This document shows, piece after piece, positions 6,972-7,063 of a stretch of DNA of 7,063 nucleotides. The DNA is from Candidatus Delongbacteria bacterium. GTDB taxonomy: Bacteria > UBA4055. The DNA is taken from assembly GCA_003477045.1 (NCBI GenBank), contig DMTS01000041.1:22498-29560 (forward strand). The letters are read 5' to 3'. A program made the position numbers and the translations under genes. The notes beneath the pieces were generated by a model that saw only the letters and a list, made by a program, of their open reading frames with translations, ran no database searches and had not been told where the DNA came from. The stretch's first letter is position 1. Every line of letters starts with the position of its first letter.

Positions 6972-7063
6972 ATGAAGATCATCAAAAAATATAAAGTGTT
7001 CAGCGGCGATTTTTCAAACTTCTTTATCACAGAATTCGAGGATAAGAACGGCAAGCTTCAGAA
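6972..7063 (+). CDS. Unidentified protein, first 30 codons, cut by window edge
   Basis: An ATG at 6972 opens a frame that runs 30 codons without a stop to the right edge. It starts MKIIKKYKVFSGDFSNFFIT and continues with a charged stretch (EFEDKNGKLQ). GGAAGG (6961-6966) lies five bases upstream and could serve as ribosome-binding site. The fragment has no signal peptide or membrane segment and is too short to assign to a family. Its codon use resembles the neighbouring genes, so it is probably a real gene start, transcribed divergently from the secreted protein gene. Confidence 0.55.
   Translation, partial: MKIIKKYKVFSGDFSNFFITEFEDKNGKLQ

Noticed and set aside
1..7063. Defence system, CRISPR array, mobile element or biosynthetic cluster
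   Set aside because: No repeat-spacer arrays, transposase, integrase, nuclease, toxin-antitoxin pair or synthetase was found; the genes present are ordinary families or single unknowns.

Overview
This 7,063-base window is ordinary-looking bacterial chromosome with moderate base composition. It has four complete genes and two genes cut by the window edges. Strong Shine-Dalgarno sequences (for example AGGAGG seven bases before the alpha-mannosidase start) and sigma-70-like promoters with 17-base spacers are present. One gene encodes a secreted protein with a SFA|Q-type signal peptide and an aromatic C-terminus, as in outer-membrane barrels. Together these suggest a Gram-negative (diderm) bacterium, possibly from the FCB side of the tree (Cloacimonadota- or Delongbacteria-like). 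The clear SD signals argue against typical Bacteroidota. This placement is inference; no rRNA or marker gene is present.

Layout from left to right: (1) the N-terminal 121 codons of a divergent MEMO-family protein on the minus strand, leaving the left edge; (2) a 358-base divergent intergenic region with a good minus-strand promoter, a weaker plus-strand promoter and related repeat motifs; (3) a complete DUF1846/UPF0371 protein on the plus strand; (4) a 100-base gap with an excellent promoter and SD; (5) a large cytosolic-type GH38 alpha-mannosidase; (6) a YjdF/DUF2238 membrane protein 16 bases downstream, probably in the same operon; (7) a minus-strand secreted beta-rich protein whose stop codon directly abuts that of the YjdF-like gene; (8) an AT-rich divergent intergenic region; (9) the first 30 codons of an unidentified plus-strand gene leaving the right edge.

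The genes do not form an obvious single pathway. The alpha-mannosidase implies intracellular breakdown of alpha-mannosides, but no transporter, kinase or other glycosidase is visible beside it. DUF1846, YjdF/DUF2238 and the secreted protein all lack an established function. I see no tRNA, rRNA, CRISPR array, transposase, phage gene or recognised defence system, and nothing that makes a convincing new multi-gene system. The best leads are the altered MEMO active-site motif, the repeated TCATGA-centred motif around the divergent promoters, the alpha-mannosidase/YjdF pairing and the zero-gap convergent gene ends.
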